Shown here in pieces: positions 1-11,169 of a stretch of 64,000 nt of DNA. Every line of letters begins with the position of its first letter. Position 1 is the stretch's first letter. Source of the DNA: Nectonema munidae (taxonomy: Eukaryota > Nematomorpha > Nectonematoida > Nectonematidae); the NCBI GenBank assembly GCA_030549495.1, contig JAUIRK010000267.1:62001-126000 (forward strand), written 5' to 3'. Made by a program: the position numbers and the translations under genes. The notes beneath the pieces are model-generated. The model was not told the DNA's origin and did no database searches. It saw only the letters and a list, made by a program, of their open reading frames with translations.

Positions 1-101
1 GAGTGCGAATCGAATTACAAACTTTCATATAGACAGGATAAGCATTATGGTGATTTAGTCCTCTCTTTTAATTTTTCAACCTTTGCACCTATTTTTTGTA
101 G

Positions 102-556
102 GTAAGAAGGCTTATTCTGTGTCAAGGAGCATTAAAAATATACAGGCCGAGTTGATGCGTAATGGCCCAATTGAAGCCGCTTTCAATGTTATGGAAGACT
201 TTATGCATTATAAATCAGGTAAGCGTTTTCTGATATTACCCCCTTTTGATTTTTTTTCGGTGCACTTCAATAAAGATTATTATCTTTCGTATTTAGGAGT
301 GTATCAGCATGTAAGTGGCAAGTTTATGGGTGGACATGCAGTTCGCATGCTGGGGTGGGGAACAGAAAATGGTGTGCCTTATTGGCTGATTGCTAATTCC
401 TGGAACACTGACTGGGGAGATAACGGTTTGTTCAAAATTTTGCGCGGAGCCAATGAATGTGGAATTGAGTCGATGCTGAATGCCGGTCTTCCTGACTTGC
501 AGAAAAATAGTTATCATGATCATAACGACAGAATTATCTTGTCCAATTCTGTTTAA
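102..556 (+). CDS. CTSB: Cathepsin B-like cysteine protease, last two coding exons (partial)
   Basis: Papain-family (C1A) lysosomal or secreted cysteine protease. Exon 102-218 follows an acceptor ending TTTTTTGTAG and ends at a GTAAGC donor. A 78-nt intron (219-296) follows, then the last exon 297-556 with stop TAA at 554-556. The spliced reading has the cathepsin B landmarks in order: [20 protein letters not shown] joined to VYQHVSGK, then [11 protein letters not shown], which carries the catalytic His, and [17 protein letters not shown], which carries the catalytic Asn, then CGIES and AGLP. The catalytic Cys and the occluding loop lie in upstream exons outside the window. The C-terminal tail after AGLPDL is about 20 residues longer than in vertebrate cathepsin B. 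An AATAAA signal lies at 611-616. The open frame that reads on from 83 into both introns is accidental. Confidence 0.93.
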
Positions 557-610
557 CCTTATTTTATTCTCATTTATTTATCTATTTAATTTTTTTTCAT
601 TGATTTGTTA

Positions 611-616
611 AATAAA
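611..616 (+). terminator. Candidate polyadenylation signal of the cathepsin B gene
   Basis: AATAAA sits 55 nt after the stop codon, inside a T-rich stretch. It is the first canonical signal downstream of the gene. Confidence 0.55.
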
Positions 617-876
617 TTTTTCTTTTATTCTTTAAATTCACAGCGTTAATATTTTATTCTCATGCATTAGAGATTACAACGCTTTTCCGACTTCTAAATG
701 TAAGTTTCGAAAATCCTTGACCAGATGGTAAACGCTGAAAAAACACAAATAGGCTAATTGCAATGTAAAATCAATATTTTTAATAATACTAATTTGGTGA
801 AATACATATATATTGGTTAAATTAATAATAATCAGTTTTAGGACTATTTTTCCAGCATTGCTAAGGTCCCTTAGAT

Positions 877-960
877 CAGTGGTTCCCAACCTGGGGTCTG
901 TGAATATTAGATAAGGAGTCCGTGAAAATATTTTTATTATATACGGCCCAATAGCCAGAT
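877..960. mobile_element. Solo hAT-type terminus
   Basis: The sequence from 877 starts CAGTGGTTCCCAACC, the same terminal motif as the complete hAT MITE at 54081. It is preceded by an 8-base candidate target site, CCTTAGAT. No matching inverted end was found nearby, so this is one end of an element that was cut off or has decayed. Confidence 0.5.
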
Positions 961-1411
961 TCCATATGCAGGAAAAAAAATTGATTTTAATAGGGTTGGA
1001 CTATAAGTGCACATTTATATATTTCAAAGAAGTTCTATGGAGCTAAATAACGTTGGGAGAGAAGAAGAAGAAACTTTCTCAATTTTCCTTTTTCAATTTT
1101 CTCTATTTTAGCTCTTCGTTTCCTTGCACTTTTTTCATTTACTTCCTTCCATGTTATTTTTGGTCTTCCTTTTCTTTTACCTTAATTTGTTCTTCATAAA
1201 CTTTTTTTCATCTTGTATTTACATGACGAAACCATTTTGTTTGCTTTTCTATATTTCGTTTACTTTACAAATAGTTTTTATTTTTGATTTTATTTTGAAC
1301 CTACACATTATTCTCAGCATCCTTATTTCCGTTGTATTTAATTTAACATTAATTGAATTGATAGTATTTCATTGAAATTAAACAAATATTTATTCAAAAT
1401 TGTATAAACGG

Positions 1412-1615
1412 CTAGACCTGTGCTTGCTGGCAAAGTAGCCTAAAACCGATTTTTATTATTATAATTATTGTAATTAATCTATTTTTCTCTGCTTCTTCCA
1501 AAGCCCAAATCTGGCGGCCATACACTACTGAACTTGTGCAAATGCAACTTTTATATAAATGACCCCTTAAACTTGAGGAAAAAGTATTATTACAAAGAAT
1601 ACTGCTTAAAAACAT
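1412..1615 (-). pseudogene. LINE reverse-transcriptase C-terminal scrap
   Basis: The minus strand reads LYKSCICTSSVVYGRQIWAL followed by EEAEKNRL. This resembles the thumb/C-terminal motif of non-LTR reverse transcriptases (YK.C...V..YG.E.WAL..A...RL). Nothing else of a LINE is recognisable around it, and the frame then runs into an ATT-repeat tract. It is a short dead fragment; the clade cannot be set. Confidence 0.5.
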
Positions 1616-1789
1616 TTTTTACATGCTAATCTTATTCTGTGTTCTACTGATATAAAATAAATTTCACAAAAATTTTGTATTTGACTGATTTTTTGTCTGG
1701 AATATTTAAAAGTATGATTGCGAGTTGTAAATCAATTAAATTAAAAATTAATAAAATCTTGGAAACAAAAAATTTTTTGCTTACATTTA

Positions 1790-2727
1790 GACGGCACAAG
1801 ATTGCTAGTTAATAAAAATGATAAAAAACTTGAAGAATATCAAGTAGTGTGCCTTCAAAATCCTGAACACAAAATTAATTTAGGAGTATTCAGAACTAAA
1901 GACAGCTCCGCAAAAAGCTTCTAGATGAAAATGCTGCATGGTCTAGCATAAAATGATTATATGTGATACTACAAATACTGGTCGTTTTGCAGGAGTTGTA
2001 GTAAGACTTTAACAGAAAATGTTGAATTTAGGTTTAAGTAAACCTCAATTTGTTGGTTGCCAACATCACATTTTAGACAGAATTTTAAGACATATTCTTG
2101 ATTATTATTTTCTAGTAATCTCAATTGATCCATGTGTGAAATATGGATTTATAAAAATAATAGTTAAAAAATATAAGTTAAAAAAAGTTATATACACCTG
2201 AAATTGAAATGTCTGATTTTAAAAACCTTGGTAGGAGAGATGACTTTAAATTTTTGTTTACAAGATGTTATGGGTATAGAATTTTTAAAGAAAAAAACAA
2301 GTTGCCTGCAATAAATTGGAAAGCATTACCTGTACTACATAACGCTCGATGGAATTCCAGAGCAATTTATGCTCTTATTGCATATTTTCTTTTACCTGAT
2401 CATAGGAAAAAATTAGAAAAAGCTGTGTATTTTATAGTCTGCGGTTGGCAAGAAGTATGGTTTTCTAATCAAAAATTTCAGCAAGACAACTATGAAAAGG
2501 TTCTTTTTTTCATTCAAAACACAAATTGCAAAAGTGCTTTAAAAATAACAGTAGAAGATACATTGGTTATAGACATACCGAAAACAAATATTATTGCAGA
2601 AAAGGCAATAAAACTGCTAGAAGAACTAAAAAAAACCTGCAAAACACAAATATTTAAATTTAAAATTTGTTTTAAAAAATACTTTCAATTAAATTTTAAA
2701 TATAATATTAAAAAAAATTTTTTTTGA
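1790..2727 (+). pseudogene. Decayed transposase, unassigned family
   Basis: Three neighbouring plus-strand pieces form one degraded protein. About 1790-2010 reads LLVNKNDKKLEEYQVV, then MIICDTTNTGR and GVVVRL. The piece at 2019-2201 has KPQFVGCQHHILDRILRHIL. The piece at 2209-2727 has LHNARWNSRAIYALIAYFLL and GWQEVWFSN. ICDTT followed by GCQHH suggests an RNase H-fold (DDE) transposase: an acidic residue after a beta strand, then a Cys/His motif. Stops and frame changes separate the pieces. I recognise it as transposon-like but cannot name the superfamily with confidence. Terminal repeats were not found. Confidence 0.5.
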
Positions 2728-3440
2728 AATTTTTCGAAAATTTAGGATATAAAATAACATAAAGTGCATCCTTGGGTAAATTTTTGAAAAATAAATTGAT
2801 TTTATTGGCATATTTTATTTTTATATCAATAAGTTCATTGGAAAATACTGCAGGATTGGAGATGTATATATATTGTTTGAAGACAAATTTTCAGAGAGTT
2901 TTATGATAAACACTAGCCTAAATGGTCTTATTTTGTTGAATGTTATTTAAGATGAAGGAAACTTTTATTATTGTAATAAAACATGGATTATTTCTTATGA
3001 AAAAATAAAAGCAAAGTTAAAACAATGGAAGTTTGATTGCTGTTTTATGAGCCACACATAAATGATGCCCCTAAAATTTTGGAAATTTTGACCTCTCCAC
3101 AACCCCCCCCCCCCCCCACACTAACTAGGTCCATCTTAAAATATCTTATCACCTAACGAATGCCACTTCACTATTAACAAACCAGCCCCTCCGATCCCCC
3201 TCTTCTATCCTAACGAGACTTATATTTACTTCTGTATATGCTGTAATTAAACATTCCTAATATTTTAACATTGTACTATACTATAATTAAACATTATCTA
3301 TGTAGTAAATTCAACAAGTCATACGTACTTTTCCTTTGATTTTTGATCTAATACTTCGACAATTCACATCATACAGGACAGAAGCATGGAGAAATCGACT
3401 TGGGAATATCTACCAATTCATATTAAATGGGTTGTATTGT
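2728..3440. other. Spacer with a poly-C tract
   Basis: AT-rich non-coding sequence. It contains a run of about 15 C at about 3104-3118, followed by a more complex stretch to 3340. No gene is visible. Confidence 0.5.
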
Positions 3441-3451
3441 AACATTCTTTA

Positions 3452-4340
3452 TCAGTAAATTATCTGCAGTACATACTCAGATATACGGCAATGTTTGGTA
3501 ACCCACATCTCATCATAGGGTACTGATTCTTTCTTAGTATCCTCGATGTTATCACAGGCCACTAGAAGATCATCTATTAATAATTCAATGCATACTTCTG
3601 CTAGCACTTCGCCTGCTGTTTTAAAGTCATGTTTATCCAATTCTACATCTACTGTTCGTCTTTGAGAATCATTTATTTACTTAATGGTGCCATTCGTCGT
3701 TCTACTTGATTAAAACTAAGATATCTAGAGCATGAGTTGAAATAAAAAACGCAACAAAGCTAAACTTTTTGAAAGGTTAAATTATCACGTCAAGGCTTTT
3801 GAGAAAAGTAGGAGTCTCGTAAGGTCCACCATCAAAAAATATCATTGCAACAGGCTTAATTACAGTCAGGTTTAACAATGTTTGAAAATCATCCAATTCC
3901 AATATGTGCTCAGAAATCCCATTTATATAAGTACGCTGTGCTTGTTCGTGTTTTTAACTGCGAATGACGATGTAGGTTGCACAAACTTCCCAAGCAGCAT
4001 GCACTGATGGTGTCTAATTTTTTTTGCGTAGCATTTACGGAATCATGATCAAGTAAATGAATTTCATACTCCACATGCATTACTATAGGAGACTGCTTTG
4101 TAGGAGCAGTCAGGCCTATTGGAACTTTAGCTTTATCATGAACAGATAAAAGAGACATTATTTCTGCTATAACTTGCATATATTGTTTGAAGCAAATGAC
4201 AATTTTGCATCTTCGTTTCTATTTCATAAGTTATTTTTAACATTCCGAATTTTGAAAGGCACTGTGCGTATATGAGGTTTTCCTTAAGTTGTCTTTGATC
4301 TACTTGGAATGAGACGAAGATACAATCCTCGATAAACAAT
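3452..4340 (-). pseudogene. Second decayed transposase-like gene, unassigned family
   Basis: The minus strand reads, from high to low coordinate: a leading piece at 4136-4339; a piece at 3910-4179 with MSLLSVHDKAKVPIGL, KQSPIVMHVEYEIHLLDHD; then about 3680-3860 with VIKPVAMIFFDGGP and, in another frame, FNQVERRMAPLSK; then 3452-3640 with TAGEVLAEVCIELLIDD. The ..DDKAKVPIG.. and FFDGGP motifs look like acidic catalytic motifs of a DDE-type enzyme. The pieces are split by several stops and frame changes. It is unlike the relic at 1.8-2.7 kb and lies in the opposite orientation, so it is a separate element. Confidence 0.45.
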
Positions 4341-5780
4341 AAAATGACATTCTTTTATTAAAGCAACTCATAAATCTTCTAAAGTTTTGCAAGCATTTAA
4401 TACCCCAATTCTCCTACGAAAATCCAAATATTTAATACAAAAAAGTCCCTAGGACAGAGTTTATACAAAAATACACCACACAATCATGTCTTTTCGACAA
4501 GAATCGAAGTTGTATAGAAAATTTGTGCCCATGTATAAAATATTAAAAGTAAGGTAGTATTATCAATACATTCTTTACAAAAAATTACAAAATACTTTTT
4601 ACAATTTTATTATTGCACAATTACATACACTTTTAATATTTGTTTGTGTTTCATGGTCTTTAGAATATAAGTTTTTTTTTGGAGTTTCAGTGATTTTATC
4701 TTCGAGTAGCTTTCTTTTTTTGTTTCTCTGTTAATACATTGAAACTCTATGTGGCATATAAATGGAAATAGAAACAACGATTCTATTAGGTCTATGCCAA
4801 GGTTTCTTATAAAATTTGTGTGCAAATCTTTTGATTCATTTAACGTCGAAGATGAATGAAAATCATTTTGCTACTTGCTTACAAAAAATCTTTTTATCAA
4901 ATCAAGATGAATAAAAGTAGTCTCTTAAAAAAATCTCTTTCTTGAAAAAGTTCCATTACAAGATATTCCATTATCTAAGAAAACTCAAAAATATTTTTAT
5001 TAAAAAATAGCTATCAGCAGTCAGATTCATTCCTGAATTCAATTTTTTTTTCATTATTTCATTTACAAGCTCAAGAATACTTTGATAAGTATTGAATTGT
5101 TTTGGAGATTGTAAGAAAATATCAAAAATATAGGGATCATTATCCCCAAGATTGAAAATTTTTGACCATGTTTTTCTTTATTATTATTACTTTTTAAATT
5201 AAAATGTAATTTTATGTAGGTTTAGGTTTAGGTAAATAAGTAATTTAGTTATACCAATTATCTACTGAATGTATATTGTGCATATAAAAAATAGATAACT
5301 TAAGAAAAATTTCAAAAAAATGTTTTTTTCTTTGTCTCTTTTGATCCGCTTTCTATTTTTATAACAAAGAAGAACAGAAGCAACTTAGCTCAAGAAAGGG
5401 GGGAAGGGGGCAAAAAAAATTTTAAGGGGGCTTTGCCCCCCTGTGAAAGATTTTTAGACAAAGTTAAAGCATTTAGTTTTGAAACAGGCTAAAAACATGA
5501 GTAGATAAATGGGTTTTTTTTGTTTTATTAAAGGTGAAACTTGGAAAAAATTGGTACTTTTAATATTTTCCTTGTAGACATATTATATTAGAACTAATAT
5601 TAAAAGCTACGTAGATTCCTTTACAAGCTTTCAAATGATTCATCCATGTAGTAGACCTAGTCCTTCTAACCTGCTAATAAAGTTAAGTTGTAAACACACG
5701 TACTTTTAAGTTGTATCGTTTTTATTAGGCCTTTACATAAGATTATTAACAAGCGCTTCGTGGAGGTCATTAAATTCACG
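4341..5780. other. AT-rich spacer with a small hairpin
   Basis: No coding signal. The only structure noticed is at about 5396-5446, where runs of G are followed by GGGGGCTTTGCCCCCC, a short perfect hairpin in otherwise A/T-rich DNA. Confidence 0.5.
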
Positions 5781-6579
5781 TCAAAGAATAGTTAGTTAAA
5801 TTAAGTTAAGTTAAGTTGTTTGTGACGTTCGCACCCATACTTTCGGATATCGTGGCCGGCCCGGAATGCTCAGTCCAGGTCTACCTGGACTTTCCATCCC
5901 ACTAAACACCTACCGGCCCTTGTTACTGCATAGCTATACCTTGTTATATATATATTATTTTACAAGAATTTATGTTATAAATATATAAATACAGCTGAGT
6001 GATCGATACAATCCTAACGCGAACGCTCTCAATTTGGGAAACAAACTTATTGTCTAGTGATAGCTTGATTACTAACCACGTAGAATCAGGTCGCCAGAGC
6101 ACTACCTAACCGTAAAAACCTTTGAATTCTTCAGGGAAAGAAAACCAGGATAAAAAACCGGCACGACGGCATGTAGTTTGTTCTTAAATAAAAGAATATC
6201 ATTATAAAAGATATATGCTACAAAAATAGAAGCGTTAGAAGGTTATAACGGTTAAGAAAGATATACATAATTTAGGGCATGCTAGGTTAGAAACAATCTA
6301 CTCCTAGAATTTGACTCCATCTCTAAATATTGTCCCTAGGATATATGTTTTAAAATTGGAATGCATAGGCGGCCCAACAAGCAGACTCGTACAGAGGCCA
6401 GATTACCGACTATGCCTAACCTATCTCGTAACATGAAATTGTTATGGGACTTATACCTTGTGCCAATCCTAAATTAAAGTTTGCGGATCTAGAACTCAGA
6501 AAAAAACAGAACTATATCGCAGAATTCCCTATTGCTTGGGGGCTATTGTATATGGTTAGTCACCTAGGATAACTTTTCT
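5781..6579. repeat. Compositionally distinct island, probable transposon debris
   Basis: From about 5824 to 5930 the sequence becomes much more GC-rich than its surroundings and contains a near-perfect 20-nt palindrome, AGTCCAGGTCTACCTGGACT, at about 5871-5890. The part to 6579 has mixed composition and no readable protein. It abuts the 3' end of the LINE, so it may belong to an older insertion. Family unknown. Confidence 0.35.
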
Positions 6580-6696
6580 CTTTTTTTTTTAGCATATACA
6601 CCCAAAAAGGCTTCAGCCTGGGTTTGCGTGAGCTCCCAAGCTTGGCATAATTGTGGGCAAGCTTGTGTGTCCTTAGTTTTTCAATAAACCTTTTAT

Positions 6697-7306
6697 TTAA
6701 TTTCTCCAAACTTTACTGGAACCAAGAAAAGATGTCCGGCTATGAGCAATAGTGAAAGGGTTGCCATAAACAGTCCTAAAAAGTTTGTACACGAGGTTGT
6801 CTATTTTGTTTTTCCAAGTTGAGGGAAGGCATCCCAAAATGGAGTTTCCATAAGTCAATTTCTGCATTGTTAGGATTTTAATGACCTTGCCTACCACCGT
6901 GGAATTGACCCCAAGGTCTTTAAGACATCCATATAGCGCTAGATCCTTCTTCCCCCCTTTTTTTTTTTATCTTTTCGTGAGCTTCACGATGAAAACTAAA
7001 TCCTGCATCCCAATTGAAGACTGATAGGTCGTAGGTCACTCGGTTTGCCGCTCTTCTTACCAGCCATTGGCACATAAATAAGTATAGCCTTTTTAAAGCA
7101 GTCTGGGTAAAACCCATCTTTTATAAAAGAGTTATACATTGCCAGTAAGACGTACCTAAACCTAAGGAGAAGATACTTGATAAATAGATTACTAACTTCA
7201 TACCATCCCGCCGCTTTCCTAGCTTTAAGCTTATTAATGATTTGAACCAGGTCCTCTAGGATTAAGTTAGTGTCGTAAATATTAGGTAAACGCCTAAAAA
7301 CGGTAG
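6697..7306 (-). pseudogene. LINE reverse transcriptase, core deleted
   Basis: Between about 7270 and 7020 the minus strand reads INKLKARKAAGWYEVS, then DGFYPDCFKKAILIYVP and GKPSDLRPISL, which are fingers-domain motifs of non-LTR RT. Only about 40 residues later comes KLTYGNSILGCLPSTWKNKI (around 6850), the C-terminal YG.S.WG motif. In intact relatives some 200-250 residues including the FADD active site lie between. This copy therefore has an internal deletion. Confidence 0.65.
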
Positions 7307-7820
7307 GACTTTTTACTCAAATACACCCAAATACACCCAAATATGTTCTTTATTTACAAATAAGAACTTGAAATTAAAAATAATATTAAATAAATGCTTA
7401 AAATAAAAAGATACACAGATATTTAAGTTTGAACGAGCCCTGGAAATAGAGTATTGTTATATATTTTTATGTCACCCATTTTATTGCCAGGCCACACATA
7501 TTAGTAATTATTTAAATTAAAAGATTATTTTGTGTTTTCAAACTTACTATTATAAATTAATTATTTTATTATTTATAAATAATTATTATATTTTAAGTTA
7601 TTATTATAATATAAACAATTTTAATTAAAAAAAAATAGATTAATTTTATTTATATTAGTTTAAATAGTATAATTTTATTTATATAGATTTATAATTTATA
7701 TTAGTTTTATCCTAAGAATAATTCTTCTATGCATATTTAACTTATTCTTTCAATATTTAAATTTGTTTTCATCTGTTTGGGTGTATTTGGGTATATTTGG
7801 GTGTATTTGGGTAAAAAGTC
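7307..7820. mobile_element. MITE with telomere-like terminal repeats, inserted in the LINE
   Basis: The ends are inverted copies. The left reads GACTTTTTACTCAAATACAC and the right is the reverse complement of GACTTTTTACCCAAATACAC. Each end carries two or three units of CAAATACACC. The 514-bp interior is almost pure A/T and has no coding capacity. LINE coding sequence continues on both sides, so it is a younger insertion. The target-site duplication is unclear and the superfamily is unknown. Confidence 0.7.
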
Positions 7821-8339
7821 TCACCCCCTAAAAAACTCAATTTCAGAATTAAAATTTTTCTGACCTGGATTTGTCCTATATACATCTTCGTAATAGTCAG
7901 CAAGCAGCGCACATTTATCTTCCGCATCTATGGTTTTTCGGTTATTCCATGTGACCAACGTTGGACCTTTGCAGCCAAGCTTCAGCCCTCTAACCAGATT
8001 CCAGAACTTCAAAGAGCCCTGTAGCGGGTCAGAGGCTTTTGTGATGCTTGTAACTTTCCTAGATTGGGTTTCGCCGAGCTTTTTTCTAATGAATTTTTGT
8101 AATCGATTGATGAGATTCTTTGTCTCGGCGTCCCTAGTGTGAATGTATTTTCTATAGAGAGTTCGTTTTTCCTTGATGAGTAATAGAACATTCTTCGGAA
8201 TTGGATTATTGTATTTTCTAAACCCATTCAAGAGAACTGCCTCTCGTGCCACAGAGAGAATACCATCGTTGATACACTCCGCAAGTTCTTCAGAGGGTTT
8301 TACTCCTATGTACCTCATGACACGCGTGGGCTGAATCAT
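7821..8339 (-). pseudogene. LINE ORF2 linker between endonuclease and RT
   Basis: A 172-residue open stretch on the minus strand. It is basic (for example KKLGETQSRK) and ends with a region like the pre-RT segment of Jockey/CR1 ORF2, with KFWNLVRGLK, ADYYEDVY and EFFRG. It is cut exactly where the MITE at 7307-7820 has inserted; RT-like sequence resumes on the other side. Confidence 0.6.
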
Positions 8340-8604
8340 TTAGTAGCCACCTAAACCTTTCCTTAGCTTGGCTGAAGACACATCTTTTCACTAAATTTCC
8401 CTTGTCAGCCGTGAATTGTGGACCTAAAGAAACTCTGAACAACAAGGGCTTGTTGTCAGTTACGCAGCAATCCTGGATAACCACTATTGAGGCTAGAAGT
8501 AGTCTTAGATGAAAAGACATGAGTGGAAGGTCTAACACATTCTTATCACGAGTTGGTGTTGTATCGTTAACGATAAACGCGTACGAATCCTCTACCAACT
8601 TGAG

Positions 8605-9057
8605 TTAGTCGGTGCCAGCCAAGCTATTGGTTTCACTAAACAGTCTAGTGTGGTGAGCATTTAGGTCACCTAGTAGTAGCACCTTATCGGAAGAGCGAAA
8701 ATATCTTTGAATAAATTCGTAATCCAACAGAGGGTTACTAGGCGGGTTGTAACAATCCAACACAACTAAATGTCCAGCTTTACCAAGATTAAGCTTCAGA
8801 GCCATTGAGACTCCAGAGTCACTTATTGTGAAAATGGAAACCTTTAACCCCTCTCACACACCCATTGTTAGGCCTCATGAGTAGCTTGTACCCGGATGCA
8901 CAAATGTCCTATATCCGACTATGCGGATGGAATACTTGGCTTGAGATTTGATTTCGTTCAGAGAGAAGACGTCTATGCTATGCTCGGCCAGAAGCTCAAT
9001 TAGAGCGCTACGTTTCTTAGCCAAGCCATTAATGTTGAAATGCCAAAATTTGAGCAT
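8605..9057 (-). pseudogene. LINE endonuclease domain (EEP fold), broken
   Basis: The start at 9057 reads MLKFWHFNINGLAKKRSALI and then IDVFSLNEIK, matching the N-WN-NGL and E-K motifs of LINE endonucleases, which nick the target DNA to prime reverse transcription. The second piece, 8805-8605, has LLGDLNAHH, the catalytic GD.N.H motif. The two pieces are in different frames, with damage between 8805 and 8875, so the protein is not continuous. Confidence 0.75.
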
Positions 9058-9239
9058 GGCAGATTGACACTACACTATCCCAATTACTGGCACTCTAGCA
9101 GAAGATCTGCAGCCATTGCGCTCACCATTTTTTCCAATTGTTGTTTGAATACTGGAAATTTAAAAATCAAAAGCGCTATTTTCATAATGGCCTCTTTAGA
9201 GAAGGAAGGCTCATTTGATAATGCTGCCTTACTCAGCTA

Positions 9240-9860
9240 ATACTGTCTTTGGAATGTATGGCTTGGGCTTGTTTACCTGCACAGGCTTAGCCTTAATATT
9301 TACCTTGGTAGTTTGTTGCTTTGGATTTACCAGGGATTTTTTCAGGCTTCTTTGTGTTCAACAGAGCTGTTACCTTTGTTGAACATTTGTTAAAGGCAGC
9401 GGAGTGTCCCTTGTCTCCGGAGAGATAGCATTTGCTTATCTTTGGAGTTTCACTTCATGTGCGGTAAGTACACCTTTACAAATTGTCACTTGGCCAAGGG
9501 TTGGAGGAGAGCGTCCTTGGACTCAACATCCTCGACCAAGACTTTAATAAGATTAAGTTTCCCCAATTTAAAGATGTTTATAATTTTTACCCTCGGTTTT
9601 TGTAAAATAATTTCTTTGTAAGTGGCCAGCTTACTACCAAGATTAGGTATGTTTTTTAAAAATACAGTAATAAATTTGAGCCTAGGTCTGACTGTGCCAG
9701 CAGCTGCCTTAATGACGGCGTTTAGTTCGTCTCTTTACTTTGGAAACTCCCCATCCGATTTGGAGTCCGAGGGGTGTTCTCTTTTGTTCTGCGTTTTCCT
9801 GGTCTCAGATTCGCACTCACAAGAGCTCGAGTCGGATTTCACTGAGAGATTATTACGAAT
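9240..9860 (-). pseudogene. LINE ORF1-like remnant (nucleic-acid binding, zinc knuckle)
   Basis: Read on the minus strand, a basic region is followed at about 9450-9370 by a C..C....H....C-like zinc-knuckle remnant (CYLSGDKGHSAAFNKC). Jockey-type ORF1 proteins carry RRM-like folds and zinc knuckles that bind the element RNA. Stops interrupt it. A plus-strand open frame over 9622-9912 is a shadow. Confidence 0.5.
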
Positions 9861-9912
9861 TTGCGTAATAATCTCTTCATTCCTAACAATAATATTATTT
9901 TTATATAAATAA

Positions 9913-11167
9913 CTTGCGTCTGTCTAGACAGGATCTTGATTGCAGAATTATTGTTTCAATTTAAAGAAGCCCTTCATCAGTAAGTAACACAAATAGATAT
10001 AATTTTTTGAACAAATATTCTTAAATACTAATCCTGAAAATTGTCTATCAAAGAAAAATTATTTTAAATTTATAGTATTAGTTAATATTCATTAAATGAG
10101 AAAAGCAAGATATCTCTGATACAAATTGACCAATGAACATGTAATTTTAAATCCAAATTTATGACTTATGAAATTTAAACATTAAAATCAACAATTAAGA
10201 ATTTTTATATAAATAACTAGGAAGTTTTCAGAATTAATTTTTAAAAAGTATTATTTTTGCAAAATTCAAATTTTATTAATTTAATTTAATTTAAAATTTC
10301 ATACGTTTTACTATTGCATTCAGTTTCCTCTTTCCTCACATGGTTCACCCAGGACGTTGAAGTTTCTCTGGTAATTTTTTTTCTATTAAAATTTTTCTTC
10401 AGTAAATAGCAAATTCCAGCTTTTAGTTATTACCTTTCTAAACGTTTCAAATTTGCCAAAATAATTTCAAGTCTTTGTTTTATTATTTATATAAAAACCA
10501 AAAAACGGAACATTATATATATATTTTGTATTATCCTCCTGAATTTTGTTTGAAAAGTTTATTCAAAAATTAAACTTTAAATTGTTGAAAATAGATTCAA
10601 ACATTACCGAATCATGTCGCTTCAATAATCCAAAGCTCTAAAGCAAATATCGGCTCTTTGTCTTGCCTGTCCAAAGCTTTATTGCCTAGAAGATTTATTT
10701 CCAAAGTAGGCAGATTTCTACTTAGCGTGAAAGGCCTCCGTCTCCTCTTATTAAATCCTAAAATTGATAAGTAAAATTTATTTTCAATTAGTTTCACTAT
10801 TTTAAAGCTGTTTTTTAGTTAATCTTTTGCTTAAGGCCGTTCCCGTAGTCTCACGATTTTCAAAGAACAATCACAAAATATCTTGTGATTTGGCGTATGT
10901 ATTAATCAATTTGTATATAGTTGCCTATAGAGGGGATTAGTTCGTTGAGTATTGAATAAGGAAAATCAAACATGAGGCGGCTTGTTTGGCTATTTTATTT
11001 TTTGAATGTCCATAATTTTTTTACACTTAAATTTTTGAATAGCAAATCCCAGCTTTTAGTTATAATGTTTAACTAAACGTTACTTTTTGCAAAAATAATT
11101 TCAAGCCTTTGAGTTTTTTATCATATGAAAATCAAGAAGCTATGGAACAATTTTTATTTTAACCATA
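9913..11167. other. AT-rich spacer
   Basis: No gene, RNA or complete element recognised. Short phrases repeat here (a stretch with aatagcaaat(t/c)ccagcttttagtta occurs around 10405 and again around 11039), which points to two related decayed repeats about 630 bp apart. Confidence 0.4.
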
Positions 11168-11169
11168 TA

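Larger units (their letters stand above)
6580..9912 (-). mobile_element. Jockey-like LINE (non-LTR retrotransposon), dead copy
   Basis: The minus strand carries, in order, an ORF1-like region (about 9860-9240), an apurinic-type endonuclease (about 9057-8605), a linker (8339-7821) and reverse-transcriptase pieces (about 7306-6697). It ends in an oligo-A tail, seen as T at 6581-6590. Coding pieces are interrupted by stops and frame changes. The RT region jumps from the RPISL motif to the C-terminal YG motif with the FADD-type catalytic core missing. A 514-bp MITE at 7307-7820 splits the element just upstream of the RT pieces. The 5' end is not sharply defined. The zinc knuckle in ORF1 plus this endonuclease order fit the Jockey/CR1 group. 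Confidence 0.75.

Noticed and set aside
9040-9240. Plus-strand open frames inside the LINE (9040-9240, 9622-9912, 7930-8142)
   Set aside because: The LINE is coded on the minus strand, where endonuclease, linker and RT motifs are readable.
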